NCBI GenBank assembly: GCA_019916065.1
Contig: CM034237.1
Coordinates: 1,240,001 to 1,304,000 of the forward strand
Length of the DNA stretch: 64,000 bases
Source of the DNA: Vitellaria paradoxa
Lineage: Eukaryota > Streptophyta > Magnoliopsida > Ericales > Sapotaceae
Reading direction: 5' to 3'
In this document: positions 27,821 to 41,247 of the stretch, piece after piece
Layout of the letters: each line of letters opens with the position of its first letter
How positions within the stretch are numbered: position 1 is the first letter of the stretch
Made by a program: the position numbers and the translations under genes
Notes under the pieces: model-generated
The model's database searches: none
What the model was told of the DNA's origin: nothing
What the model saw: the letters and a program-made list of their open reading frames with translations, nothing else

Positions 27821-28580
27821 TGTTAAAAGTTGTCCTACATCAGCCCATCAAGAAAAGTTATTCCCCTCGTATAAGGAGATGGACTTCTCTCATTTCAATA
27901 CCTAGATTTTAAGGTTGAAACCCTTACTTTTATGTATTGTTGGGCTTCTTTAGGGATGTCAAATATACTCGTACCCAGCGGTACCCGCTTCGCTCGCCTC
28001 GTTCGGGAAGGATATGGGGATGTTAGAAGCGGGGATGGGACGAGTACGGGTACGAGAATTGGAGGTTTTACCCATACGGAAACAAGAACGGGAACGGGAC
28101 AGAGACGGGTACGATAGTCCCCACCCCGCCCCGTACCTGTTTAAATATTTATTTACTAATTTATATATTTATTAATTTTTATTTAATATATATTTTATTT
28201 AATATATATAATTTTTAATATTTATTTTATACATATAATATTTAATTTGTAATAGTTAGTATACCTGGCGAGTAAATGGGGACGAAGACAGAATTCATTA
28301 CCTAGCGGGGACAGGTATGGAAAAAAAATTTTTCTCCGAAATGGGGACGAGGATGGAGACAAGTAGGGGTATTGCTAAACGAGTACAAGGACAGGAAAAG
28401 TCATACCCGTCCCGTTGACATCCCTAGACTTCTTTACATAGTATCAGAGCGAGTTTTCAACTGAACCTCACCAAAGTGCACGCTTTGTTCATGTTCATGC
28501 GGGCCAGCATAAGGGGCACTATTAGAAGTTGTCCCAAATCAGCCCATCAGAAAAGTTATTCTCCTCATATAAAGAAATAG
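27821..28580 (+). mobile_element. TRIM retrotransposon (block A), truncated in its 3' LTR
   Basis: 5' LTR from TGTTAAAAGTTGTCC (27821) to TTTACA (28438), interrupted by a MITE at 27951-28426. It is followed at 28439 by TAGTATCAGAGC, a tRNA-iMet type primer binding site, about 80 bases of internal DNA, a purine-rich AAGGGGCAC and the start of the 3' LTR (28520). No coding capacity, which fits a terminal-repeat retrotransposon in miniature. The 3' LTR stops near 28580 at the junction with peroxidase copy 3. The complete version is in block B. Confidence 0.75.
27951..28426. mobile_element. hAT-type MITE nested in the TRIM LTR (block A)
   Basis: Ends TAGGGATGTCAAA... and ...TTGACATCCCTA, inverted repeats of about 12 bases. 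It is flanked by 8-base near-duplicates (GCTTCTTT left, ACTTCTTT right) that restore the LTR when the element is removed. TAGGG(A/G)TGTCAA ends and 8-bp duplications are typical of hAT. The interior is rich in GGGGACGGG and CGTACCC words. Confidence 0.75.
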
Positions 28581-30552
<1,972 letters not shown>

Positions 30553-30741
30553 AACCACATATAACATCCCCGCATGCCATTCATTGAGGCCAATTATAAA
30601 ATTAAAATTACAGTTGAAATGGTACCTGAAATTTTGAACTAACTATCAATGAAAATCTGAATAAGAATGTGGGCCACAAGAAAACAACTTCCAAAATCAA
30701 AACAAAAAAACAAGGCATATTTCATCTACTAGAGTACTTAC

Positions 30742-31248
30742 ATTTTTGCATTGCCTCTTGGATGGAACATACCAAATTACTTTGCATTGATCTGACCATT
30801 TCTTGGGGTTTTATATATATGCAATCAATAGTTGCATAATGGCAACTTGGAAAGTAGTTGAGAGATATCCCAAATAATATGATTATGAAATCAAAATACT
30901 TGAGAAAACAATTTTTTTCTTTGTTTTTGGTTGGGGGGGTTGTGAGTGAGGGATTCAACTTACATCTTCATTTTTACCTTCACAGGATCCGTCCTTGTCA
31001 ATTCCATCAGAAGAGTCAGTCGGGTCTGTCCCATCATCCATTGTACTTGAGAATATAAGCCGATATATTCTAGGATTACGCCAACCAGTTGCAAGGTATT
31101 GACCTTGAAGAAAAACCAATTCCTTGAAATAAAAATCTGGACTGTAATGTCCGAAACAAAGAACCTTGGTAAATCTTCCCTTGCAAGGGCACTTCCGAAC
31201 TCTTACTGACCAAATACAAGGGTGACTTCCAAGAATACTCATTATATC
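30742..31248 (-). pseudogene. Two-exon fragment of an unrecognised gene
   Basis: Exon 31248-30964 (285 bp, open throughout) encodes a segment with MSILGSHPCIW, FGHYSPDFYFKELVFLQG and LATGWRNPRIYRLIF, then an acidic DGTDPTDSSDG tail. A GTAAGT donor leads to exon 30801-30742 (60 bp, KWSDQCKVIWYVPSKRQ). Phases agree, which argues for real coding origin. I do not recognise the family. The outer end of the palindrome's left arm falls inside the first exon, and its right-arm counterpart at about 35934-36122 holds only the first part. No promoter or further exons are seen, so I treat it as a fragment. Confidence 0.55.
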
Positions 31249-33577
31249 CTGCATGGTACCATATCAGTGCACCAGAATAGTGACAACTTTATTAAGCTGG
31301 TAAAGTCTTAAAAGATTAATATAATAATTGACAAACTTCGCTAGCAGAGAACAAGAAGATGCACCATCAAAAATTTCAAAATAATCCACCCATGCCAACA
31401 AAAGCACCTAGCGTATGTACTTTTTTTTTAACCAATATTTTTTAATCACTTAGGACCCTGCAGTTGTACAAAGTGTTTATATTTGAAAATATATATGTGT
31501 ATGTATATATATATACAAAGATAAGCTTTACAAGTTTGGCACGTCCTAGAGCGTCGATGAATGTTTGTTTTTGATGGTATCTTCTTAGAAGTTCTATACT
31601 TGGGCAAAACATTCAGCTGCAAGTTCAGGTAGCAAAATTGCTGGGGAGTACTGGTGGAAAACTTTGGGTCTGATTACTATTTAGCTTTACCAATTCTTGT
31701 ACAGCACAAATTAAAAAATATATATATATATTTTCCAGGAAAATTTTGATTTACACTGACACAAAAAAGCCTAAAATAAATTTTTCGTAAAGAGAAATGA
31801 ATAAATTAACAAACTGGTTAAAGACGGTGTACTTTTAAGTTAAAAAAAAATAGTTTTGCATTGTGTAATTTACATTCATGCATTTGTACCCCTCGATCGA
31901 AAAAAAAAATCACTGCATAATTATATGACCTGACTAAAATCTATATACCATATGTGCTTCGGCCAACGAAATTAAACAAATAACAAGAAGAAGAAGAAAT
32001 TCTATGCCTAGGCAGCATAACTTTGATCAGTCTCAGATGACAAGTCTTGGTCTTCTTTAAAATTTTCCACACCTATAGTCTGCTTTCTTGGAGCGACTGA
32101 TGAATTATATATGTACACAGAAATCAAGTACAAATTGTGAATAACAATCTATTTTCATAACTCGATTTAAAAAAAAAAAAACAAAACCAATTTTTTTGTA
32201 TTTATTCACTAAACAGGGCATTTGTATATATTTTCCAACCCGAGCCATAAAATGCTTCTTCATCTTCACTCCCGGATGAAGAATCTGGCAGTGAAGACAA
32301 AGAGGCATCAAATTTAGTAGAGAAGAAACCAGATGGGAGAACGGATGCCTTTTTCTGAGGCCCCCTCAACATTATCACCCCTAGCAAATGGAGAAACAGA
32401 TGCCTCTTTCTCAGCCCTCTCAACACTATCACCCCTACCAGATGAAGAAACAGATGCCTCTTTCTCAGCCCCCTCAACGTTATCACCCTTTTCTTTGATC
32501 TGTCTTTGGAGTCTTTCTATTACGCCCATCAACTCGCAGTTCACCTGTTCACAGGGGGATATATTCCGAAAATAAACTACCCAATAACTCCAGAAAAGAA
32601 CTACACATAATAAAGGGATATGCTATTCCAAACCTGAAGATTTGCTAAGAAATCAAATATGTCAGTGTATTGCAAGTGGGGCACTACATGACATTCTTTA
32701 GAGAGCGAGGGTTGCGTCTACCCAAACATTTCCTCTCTCTCACAAAACGCTGCCCAGTAAAGGCACCCTCGAGACAGCCTTGGAAAAAATTGTGGCCGCA
32801 AGGTGTTTTCAAAAGCAAAGTCATTACTTCTTTACAAATCAAGCAAGTGAATCCTGCATATAGGTGCTTAAAATATCATATCACTCTGCATTTATAATTG
32901 TAAAAATAAAATTTTTATCATTTCCATCCTATTATAACAACAGGACTATATCTAAGAAAAAAAATGACGAGAAGTGGGGATGTGTGATCATACCTTTCAA
33001 GAGTTTCTTTGAGGATGTATTGTGTTCTTTCTTCCTTTCCAGCTCTTCGTCCTGAGGAAAACTGCCTGTTGCACCACCAATTTTACTAGTAGGTGGTTGC
33101 TTTTTCCACTTCCAAACACCACCTTCCCCCTGATATTCAAAAGTAGGACAATTAGCTAATAATGTAGAAATAAAATGTATTTAATGAAAATCAAAGGATA
33201 TCTGCTCACATCGAAATCCCACGAAGGACTCTCCATCCTCTCCGTAATCTCAGTTGCCATTTTTAACTCGGGAATGATCGGCAGAACTCTAACTTTGTCA
33301 CCATGTGGATCACAGAAATTATAATTGGTAGCATTTGTCATCAAAATAGTTATATTACGAAAGTAAAAAACATAATCATTATTATGCCCAAACCTTGTCC
33401 ATGGTGGAGGAGAGCTTTCGCAACTCACGAACAAGAATCTACAGACTTTGAACCTCTTTTAAAAACAAAGTCATATCAATAAATTTTCCAAGGAAACAAA
33501 CAGTCCACTAACAAGACGGTGATTTGATTGAAAAAGGTTACTTGCTCTCCCACTTTCAGCCAGCATTTTTCAATCCG
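31059..33577 (-). repeat. Left arm of a 2.5 kb inverted repeat
   Basis: Complementary to 33602-36122 over its whole length, with scattered substitutions and small indels. The arms (2519 and 2521 bases) are separated by a 24-base loop at 33578-33601. The inner boundary cuts a coding exon of a VIM-like gene, and the outer boundary cuts an exon of an unrecognised gene. Confidence 0.95.
32008..33577 (-). pseudogene. VIM/ORTHRUS-like SRA-RING E3 ligase, C-terminal fragment (left arm)
   Basis: Minus-strand exons run from the SRA-domain end (RIEKCWLKVGE at the palindrome centre, then FVSCESSPPPWTR) through HGDKVRVLPIIPELK and SPSWDFD, WKWKKQPP, the second RING (GFTCLICKEVM...CGHNF) and a tail with NCELMGVIERLQRQ, three tandem 18-residue repeats with EKEASVS, and a last exon ending at TAG 32008-32010. 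VIM proteins bind hemimethylated DNA and keep MET1-dependent CG methylation. In this arm one RING zinc ligand is changed (CGHNFF for CGHNFC), a TAG follows KNVM, and a frameshift lies downstream. The N-terminal PHD, first RING and most of SRA are absent. Confidence 0.8.
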
Positions 33578-33601
33578 ATAATTATTAATCCATTAACAAG
33601 A

Positions 33602-35162
33602 CGGATTGAAAAATGCTGGTTGAAAGTGGGAGAGCAAGTAACCTTTTTCAATCAAAGCACCGTATTGTTAGTGGACTGTTTGTTTCCTTAGAAAATTTAT
33701 TGATATGACTTTGCTTTTAAAAGAGGTTCAAAGTCTGTAGATTCTTGTTCGTGAGTTGCGAAAGCTCTCCTCCACCATGGACAAGGTTTGGGCATAATTA
33801 TGATTATGTTTTTACTTTCGTAATATAACTATTTTGATGACAAATGCTACTAATTATAATTTCTGTGATCTACATGGTGACAAAGTCAGAGTCTTGCCGA
33901 TCATTCTCGAGTTAAAAATGGCAACTGAGATTACGGAGAGGACGGAGAGTCCTTCGTGGGATTTCGATGTGAGCAGATATCCTTTGATTTTCATTAAATA
34001 CATTTTATTTCTACATTATTAGCTAATTGTCCTACTTTTGAATATCAGGAGGAAGGTGGTGTTTGGAAGTGGAAAAAGCAACCACCTGCTAGTAAAATTG
34101 GTGGTGCAACAAGCAGTTTTCCTCAGGACGAAGAGCTGGAAAGGAAGAAAGAACACAATACATCCTCAAAGAAACTCTTGAAAGGTATGATCACACATCC
34201 CCACTTCTCGTCATTTTTTTTCTTAGATATAGTCCTGTTGTTACAATAGGATGGAAATGATAAAAATTTTATTTTCACAATTATAAATGCAGAGTGATAT
34301 GATATTTTAAGCACCTATATGCAGGATTCACTTGCTTGATTTGTAAAAAAGTAATGACTTTGCCTTTGAAAACACCTTGCGGCCACAATTTTTGCAAAGG
34401 CTGTCTCGAGAGTGCCTTTACTGGGCAGCGTTTTGTGAGAGAGGAAATGTTTGGGTGGACGCAACCCTCGCTCTCTAAAGAATGTCATGTAGTGCCCCAC
34501 TTGCAATATTGACATATTTGATTTCCTAGCAAATCTTCAGGTTTGGAATAGCATATCCCTTTATTATGTGTAGTTCTTTTCCGGAGTTATTAGGTAGTTT
34601 ATTTTTGGAATATATCCCCCTGTGAACAGGTGAACTAGGAGTTGATGGGCGTAATAGAAAGACTCCAAAGACAGACCAAAGAAAAGGGTGATAACGTTGA
34701 GGGGGCTAAGAAAGAGGCATCTGTTTCTTCATCTGGTAGGGGTGATAGTGTTGAGGGGGCTGAGAAAGAGGCATCTGTTTCTCCATTTGCTAGGGGTGAT
34801 AATGTTGAGGTGGCTCAAAAAGAGGCATCCGTTCTCTCATCTGGTTTCTTCTCCACTGTATTTGATGCCTCTTTGTCTTCACTACCAGATTCTTCATCTG
34901 GGAGTGAAGATGAAGAAGCATTTTATGGCTCGGGTTGGAAAATATATACAAATGCCCTATTTAGTGAATAAGTACAAGAAAATGGTTTTCTTTTTTTTTT
35001 TTTATCGAGTTATGAAAATAGATTGTTATTCACAATTTGTACTTGATTTCTGTGTACATATATAATTCATCAGTCGCTCCAAGAAAGCAGACTATAGGTG
35101 TGGAAAATTTTAAAGAAGACCAAGACTTGTCATCTGAGACTGATCAAAGTTATGCTGCCTAG
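33602..35162 (+). pseudogene. VIM/ORTHRUS-like SRA-RING E3 ligase, C-terminal fragment (right arm)
   Basis: Inverted counterpart of the left fragment. Exon pieces: 33602-33638 (SRA end, cut at the loop), about 33724-33786 (FKVCRFLFVSC), about 33843-33968, 34049-34184, 34325-34540 (RING with CLICKKVM and CGHNFCKGCLE), 34630 to about 34945, and the last exon about 35072-35162 ending SYAA then TAG. Here the RING ligands are intact, but two bases are missing after FVRE (frameshift), the TAG after KNVM is shared with the left arm, and the tail exon has an extra TAG (VN-stop-ELMG). The shared nonsense codon suggests the parent sequence was already broken before it was inverted and duplicated. Confidence 0.8.
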
Positions 35163-36122
35163 GCATAGAATTTCTTCTTCTTCTTGTTATTTGTTTAATT
35201 TCGTTTGTTGAAGCACAAATGGTATATAGATTTTAGTCAGATCATATAATTATGCAATGATTTTCTTTTCGATCGAGGGGTACAAATGCATGAATGTAAA
35301 TTACACAATGCAAAGCTAATTTTTTTTTTTTACCTTAAAAGTACAACGTCGTTAACCAGTTCGTTAATATATTCATTTCTCTTTACGGAAAATTTACGAG
35401 TTTTAGGCTTTTTTGTGTCAGTGTAAATTAAAATTTTCCTAGAAAATATATATATATATATATTTTTAATTTGTGTTGTACAAAAGTTTGTAAAGCTAAA
35501 TAGTAATCAGACCCAAAGTCTTCCACCAGTGCTTTCCATCAATTTTGCTACCTGAACTCACAACTGAATGTTTTACCTAAGTATAGAACTTCTAAGAAGA
35601 TACCATCAGAAACAAACATTCATCAACGCTCTGGGACATGCCCAAACTTGTAAGCTTATCTTTGTATATATATACATACACATATTTTCAAATATGAACA
35701 TTTTGTACAACTGGAGGATCCTAAGTGATTAAAAAATATTGATAAAAAAAAAAAAAAGAAAGTACATACGCTAGTTGCTTTTGTTGGCATGGGTGGATTA
35801 TTTTGAAGTTTTCGATGGTGCATTTTCTCATTCTCTGTTAGCAAAGTTTGTCAATTATTATATTAATCTTTTAAGACTTTACCAGCTCAATAAAGTTGTC
35901 ACTATTCTTGCGCACTCATATAGTACCATGTAGGACATAATGAGTATTCTTGGAAGTCACCCTTGTATCTGGTCAGTAAGAGTTCGGAAGTACCCTTTCA
36001 AGGGAAGATTTACCTAGGTTCTTTGTTTCGGACATTACAGTCCAGATTTTTATTTCAAAGAATTGATTTTTCTTCAAGGTCAATACCTTGCAACTGGTTG
36101 GCGTCGTCCTACAATATATCGC
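33602..36122 (+). repeat. Right arm of the 2.5 kb inverted repeat
   Basis: Mirror of 31059-33577. The arm starts CGGATTGAAAAATGCTGG, the complement of the left arm's inner end, and similarity is lost just after ATATATCGCT near 36122. The stretches 35163-35930 (right) and 31250-32000 (left) contain no gene. Confidence 0.95.
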
Positions 36123-38535
36123 TCCTCTAACCTCTCATCCCCATGAGTTCCCATGACCCAAGAATAATCAACAAATCCCTCTCCTTCTCTCTGTTGACGA
36201 AAAGCTTTATATCACTGCGTAGATATTTATTGAGACAGATATGGATAAAAAATAGCGTGCAGATACAAAATCCCGAGGCTAACATATGAGGTAAGCCAGA
36301 AATAGGGCTTCTGTTTATGGGGGAATCTAGTATGACGCAATAATTAGTAATAAATGACGAGAAGTGGACTTCTAATTGAATTTTCAAAACAATTCTCCAA
36401 GTTTATTGGGCAGCAAATAAGGCGTAACTTGGAGCTTAATTGTTTAAAAAATTTTTTTAAATTTTCAAACTTCTAATTTTTTTGAAATTCTAAAAAATTC
36501 TTACACTTTTAAAATTTTATCAAAATTCGTTTAAACAAATGATTATACTGTGTTATAACGAATTTTGATAATTTAAAAAAAAAATGGACTAATATTTTAC
36601 CAAAAAATTTTACAAAATTCTAAAAGTTTTTAAGATCCTCTCCTAAAATTTTCTCACGTCACTTTATATAATTTTTAACAACTTTGTATCAAATCAAATA
36701 CAAATATTCAACCATTATTTAAAAATATTTTTTACACTCCAACTTTTAAAAAATTTGACTTATGTTAGCTTTTGATTTTTTTTTTTTTTACTTCAAACGG
36801 CCCTCTACCTTAACTTAAAAAAAGTAATTTTTCACATTTTTTTATATTTAAAAAGTCAATTTGATCTCTATTATACAAAAACTAGTATTTGCTCGTGCCT
36901 AAAGGCACGCATATAAATAAACCCATTAGATCAAAATTAAAATAAAAATTATAAAAAATTTGAGCAGTATTCAAAAAAAAATCAACATACTTTAAAAAGT
37001 TTGAATTCCAACTCCTTGTATTTTACGTGAATAAAAAAAATAAAAAAATATATAATGCTTCCAAGTGAGCAATTAAATGAAAAAAAAAATTGTAAAAGCT
37101 AAATTCGATACCGCCAATGTGTAGATGTTACAGGAATAAATTTATGAAGAAAAAAATAAAGAGTCTTTAGTTTTTTGCAAAATTAATGGTTAAAGATATA
37201 TTGGGTCTAATCAGAACCTCAAAAATGCTAACTTGGGTTTGTTTAAATATATATCAAGTTGAATAGTAAAAAAGTAATAATACCTTTTATTAAAAAGAAA
37301 AAATCGAAAAAAAAAAATTTAAGTAACCTAAACCCCACTATAATACCTTATGAGAAATTAAGTGAAAAAAAAATAATGGAAAGAAGGACAGAAAAAACAA
37401 CTTTACTGTTTCTTAATATACATCTAGGTCACAAAAAAGCAACTTTACTATCGCGTGAAGGTCGCATACATTGCCACCCTCCATGCCTATGCCCTATGGC
37501 TGTGGATGGAAAAAATCAAAAATAAACAAAGGCAATACAGTTACATCAAAAATAATTTTCAGTTACTAAAAAAAACAAACACAACATAGAGTGGTTATTG
37601 CACTTACATTCTTTGTATTCTACTGAACTCAGCCATTAAATTTTGAACATGGAACAATAAAGGGACACTAACCCAGAATAATAAAGAGTGCCATTAACTC
37701 ATGGGAAAATCAATCTCAACCATCATTTTAATGAGATAACTAAGGGACACTAATTTGAACATGAGACAAAGAAGGCATACTAACCTAGATGGCAAGAGTC
37801 GATCAATCTTAGCCACTAACCTTAAGGTACATATACTTTTTATCAAATAATTTGTTGATCATTTCCCTCCCTCTGGTATTGACTTATTAATACTACATTT
37901 TTTTTTTTAATTTTGTTTCAGGTAATGCGAAGAAAAAGACATGTTACTTTGTGTTGAATGAAGAAAATAATTTAATTAGAGCCAACTAGTGAAATATATC
38001 AACGTAACTACTCTCAAGTAATTGGATTAAATCTCGTCAACGAAGAATAATCTACTTCAACAAAATCTCCTTTTATAATAGTTAAAAAAATCTTACTAAA
38101 GAAACTGATAAATTGGAAAGGGGGAAGGAGTACTTTTTTGGAAACCCCAACTTAACATATCAGGTCAAAAACTTGATGGTGAGGGTGGGCATAGCAATAC
38201 ACACAAACCATCTATATTACGATATTGCTCAAGTGATGGGACAGTTGTCTCATGTGGCATTGAGAGGTGGGGGGTTTGGGCGGAAAGAGGAAGGGGGGCA
38301 TTTGTCCCGTGTGGCTTTTTGTAATTATTTTGTTTCTAACGCAAGGGGATGGGCGAAAAAGCCATCTCATGGCTCTTTTTTTTTTTTTTTTGGGACAGAT
38401 TTTTGATAGATTTTTCATTTGATTAAGTTTAAAATAAAATAATAGAAATAAATAAATAAGAATAATTAATTTTTATAAATAAATTTACTATATAATAATT
38501 ATTTAAATACATACACTTTTACACTATTTGTGTCA
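36123..38535. other. AT-rich DNA, no gene seen
   Basis: Begins where the palindrome ends. Contains the Helitron-like 3' terminus at 36892 and short imperfect direct repeats (AGGGACACTAA words near 37660-37750). Open frames such as 37259-37525 are Lys-rich low-complexity readings of A tracts. Confidence 0.5.
36892..36925 (-). mobile_element. Helitron-like 3' terminus
   Basis: On the minus strand: GTGCCTTTAGGCAC (a hairpin with TTTA loop), then GAGCAAATA and CTAG followed by host T. A terminal hairpin about 10 bases before CTRR and insertion next to T are the diagnostic Helitron 3' end. The element body would extend to higher coordinates, towards the CAP-H2 exons. Its 5' end was not found. Confidence 0.45.
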
Positions 38536-39034
38536 TCTATATAATAAGGAAGTTAAAGAATTTGAATTTGATTTATTTTTAACTGTTCATTTACTTAATG
38601 GTCAGGATTATTTTTCTTTTCCTTCCAACTTTAGCTATCTTTTCGGTCACTTTACATAAAAATACACTCTATTTTTAACTATTGGATTTACTCAATAGTC
38701 AGGATTATTTTTTCTTTTCCTCTCTAATTTAGTTCTCTTTCCAGTTATTTCACATGAAAACACACACTCTTACTCCTCTCATATTTTCTTGAATATTTTT
38801 TTATAAAAGTTTTAAATTAATATTTTTTAAAATATAATAATATTTGTAATAAATAATAAAATTTTACACATTTATTAAATACTGTATAAATACTTTAATC
38901 TCTTTTGATTAGTGATTTTTACTTTTATATATCATTTTTATTGTTTTTCATGTAGGTTTGTTTTACAAATTTATATTTGAGCTCTTTGCAGGCTAAATTA
39001 TATTTCTATACCTTTGGGCACGAGTAATTTCCAG
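38536..39034 (+). mobile_element. Short non-autonomous Helitron-like element
   Basis: Starts TCTATATAATAAGGAAG after a host A (38535), a typical Helitron 5' end, and ends CCTTTGGGCACGAGTAATTTCCAG before a host T (39035). The end resembles the hairpin terminus at 36892 (CCTTTAGGCACGAG). The final CCAG departs from CTRR, so it is degenerate. The interior has two imperfect direct repeats (TCAGGATTATTTTTCTTTTCC near 38604 and 38700) and no coding sequence. Confidence 0.4.
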
Positions 39035-39539
39035 TATCTTATAAATATGAAAGAGTGACATAACCTAAGAGAATTATGGGCCAAAATACTTAAACGTGTG
39101 CCAGCCATTACAATATCAATACAAAATCCAAATGAAAACTAAATTTCAATGAATTAAAAATGGGGCAGAGTAGCATACAACAAAAATTATCAGAAAAAAC
39201 AGAAATTGTCTTACATGTATCACAAACAAATCAAATACATTTTGCTCTATTATGATTCAAGTAGTGTTATACCAAGCCCTTAAACTTTAACAATTATATA
39301 AGAAATGAAGAAATGAGGACTCATAAGACTGATCAAATATGCATAAACGTTGACAAACACAAAGTAATTTCCACGACATTTATATATAATCATACTATCG
39401 CAATTTCTAGTTTTATTGAAATGGCACAAAATAAATTCAATTGGCCAAAGAGAAAATTAAACACATACGTGGAGCTAGAATGCATTTTCTAATGAGAGAT
39501 AGAAAGTTAAAAATGAAAAATTCAATGATAAAACATGCA

Positions 39540-40920
39540 AACATATTACCATGATTGGGAGCCCAGTATTTTCAGACACTTTGGAAGGCTTCTCAAGAGA
39601 TTAGATGGTTGTGCTTGACATGGAGAGAACAGCAACTGACAGCTCTTTTCTAGAAATAACTCCATCCCATTTTCTATGTCCATTTCGTAATGCAGAATTT
39701 CCTCTACCATGGGCTACATTTATCAGCACTTTGAGAACAAATGCCATAAACTGCTTTTAATTAAAGGTTGACGATGATTAAAACATTCGAAACTAAATTA
39801 TAAAAGGAATAACTAAATATATCCACTATACAAAAGATAACAAAATATTTCGAAATGAAACTATGTTTTTAGGCCTCAATTTATAGGTTGAAAGGAAAAA
39901 AAAAAAGCACAGTTTTCATGTGTTGCCAAATAATGATAGAACATTAATATTGCAATAATCAATAGGACAAAACAGGCTCTAATCAATTTGGCACATGAAA
40001 TGTGAGGGATCAAATGAACAGGCTCTAATGAAACATTGCAATAATCAATCGAACTGGTGAGATCCTTGTCAGCATCTAGATTTTTTACCCAAAGAGAAAA
40101 AAAGGAGGCACCTGCCCTACTCTACTAAGACACCGTGATGTAGCTCACAGAATCGATGGACAGAAAGAGCACTGTTTTCTTCATCATGAACTACATGAGC
40201 ACTATTTGCTTCTAATTTGATTGATGGATCCTCAGATTGATCATACTACCTGTTCAATGTTACACCAAATAAAAATTACCAAATGTGCGTAATTCTTATA
40301 TTTATTTTATTTCATTCAAACCTGATGATGCACTGTTGAGCAAGGAAAAGCCACACAGAAAGTTTATCATTCACAATCTAAGAATGGTTAAATTTATTGA
40401 TGAGTAGTTGAGTTTTATTTATACACTACTTAAACTCTCATCCTAGTAAGAAACAAAATAGGGTGATAATAAGGCAAATTTAATTTTCATTTCATAAAAA
40501 AGTTAATATATTTATGCTTCTATTCAAACAAATCCTAATGCGTTCTTTTGTTTTTCCACCAGGAGGGTCTTTTGGAAACTCATGCATACTGGCAAGGTTT
40601 GTGAGAGTTTCATGAATAAAAACAAAATTTGCAACTCTAATTTTCGTGATTGCGTTACATAGGTTATCTGAAACCATTCTACTGCCACCGCTAACATTAC
40701 TGATATGTATTCCAAACCGTATAAACTAAGACCGTAAGGCCCACACTTTCCAAGCACGCTTCTAACAAAAAAAAAAATCTGCTAATAGCATCTTGCAAAT
40801 TCTCATGAAAAGGATTTAACCAAAAACTTCCTCCTATTATCCATTCATGTATTGTAGATATACATACATAACATAAAGCGTGATCTTCAGAATAACTCAA
40901 AGAAGGCCAAGCCAATTAGA
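39540..40920 (-). other. Coding-like scraps of unrecognised origin
   Basis: Two minus-strand stretches look like decayed exons. One near 39560-39750 reads GRGNSALRNGHRKWDG then ISRKELSVAVLSMSST and a stop. The other near 40520-40880 reads, with frame changes, IIGGSFWLNPFHENLQ, KCGPYGLSLYGLEYIS, SDNLCNAITKIRVANF and MHEFPKDPPGGKTKERI. The second has clear protein-like composition, but I do not recognise it. It does not look like the next part of CAP-H2, which lies just upstream on the same strand. Confidence 0.3.
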
Positions 40921-41247
40921 CGGTTAAATGACAATTTATTTAGAAAAGTCTAGATGAGGTTCCCAATTTCGTAGATACATTGTCCCATATCAAATAAGCT
41001 AGGCAGGTTGCAATCTAAAAAAAAGGTAAAAACACAGTATATGTGTGTGTATACAACAAAATTTGGAAAGAAATAAGCAAGAAGAAAAAGGGAAATTATA
41101 TAATAAGCAACACCCAATGAAATAAGTTAGCAAAGAACATTAAAGACCCAACCATTCAATAAAACTTGGAACTTTATTCACATCATTACTAATATCTATT
41201 TGGAAAACAATCTAGAGAAGTGGATAACAATGTAGATAAAATCAAAC

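Larger units (their letters stand above)
21951..28580. repeat. Segmental duplication block A (copy of 52993-59007)
   Basis: From TTTCTCTCATTTTTATG at 21951 this block runs parallel to 52993 onward, including the TAF15 3' exons, their introns, the LINE scrap and the TRIM. About 840 bases (near 22390-23230) are missing from block B, and B has a short extra segment near 53840-53990. Block A breaks off inside the TRIM 3' LTR near 28580, where peroxidase copy 3 starts. The stretches 22260-25080 and 25330-26770 are otherwise intergenic or intronic with no separate gene. Confidence 0.85.

Noticed and set aside
28439..28450. A tRNA-iMet gene suggested by TATCAGAGC
   Set aside because: Only the primer-binding-site complement is present; there is no tRNA body around it. 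No tRNA or rRNA genes were seen elsewhere either.
32333..32575. Plus-strand frame with repeated ETDASFSAxSTLSP
   Set aside because: Antisense of the three 54-base tandem repeats in the VIM-like tail; the minus-strand reading matches the family.
31059..36122. CRISPR or integron-like interpretation of the palindrome and short repeats
   Set aside because: Eukaryotic introns and plant gene fragments throughout; no spacer-repeat array.
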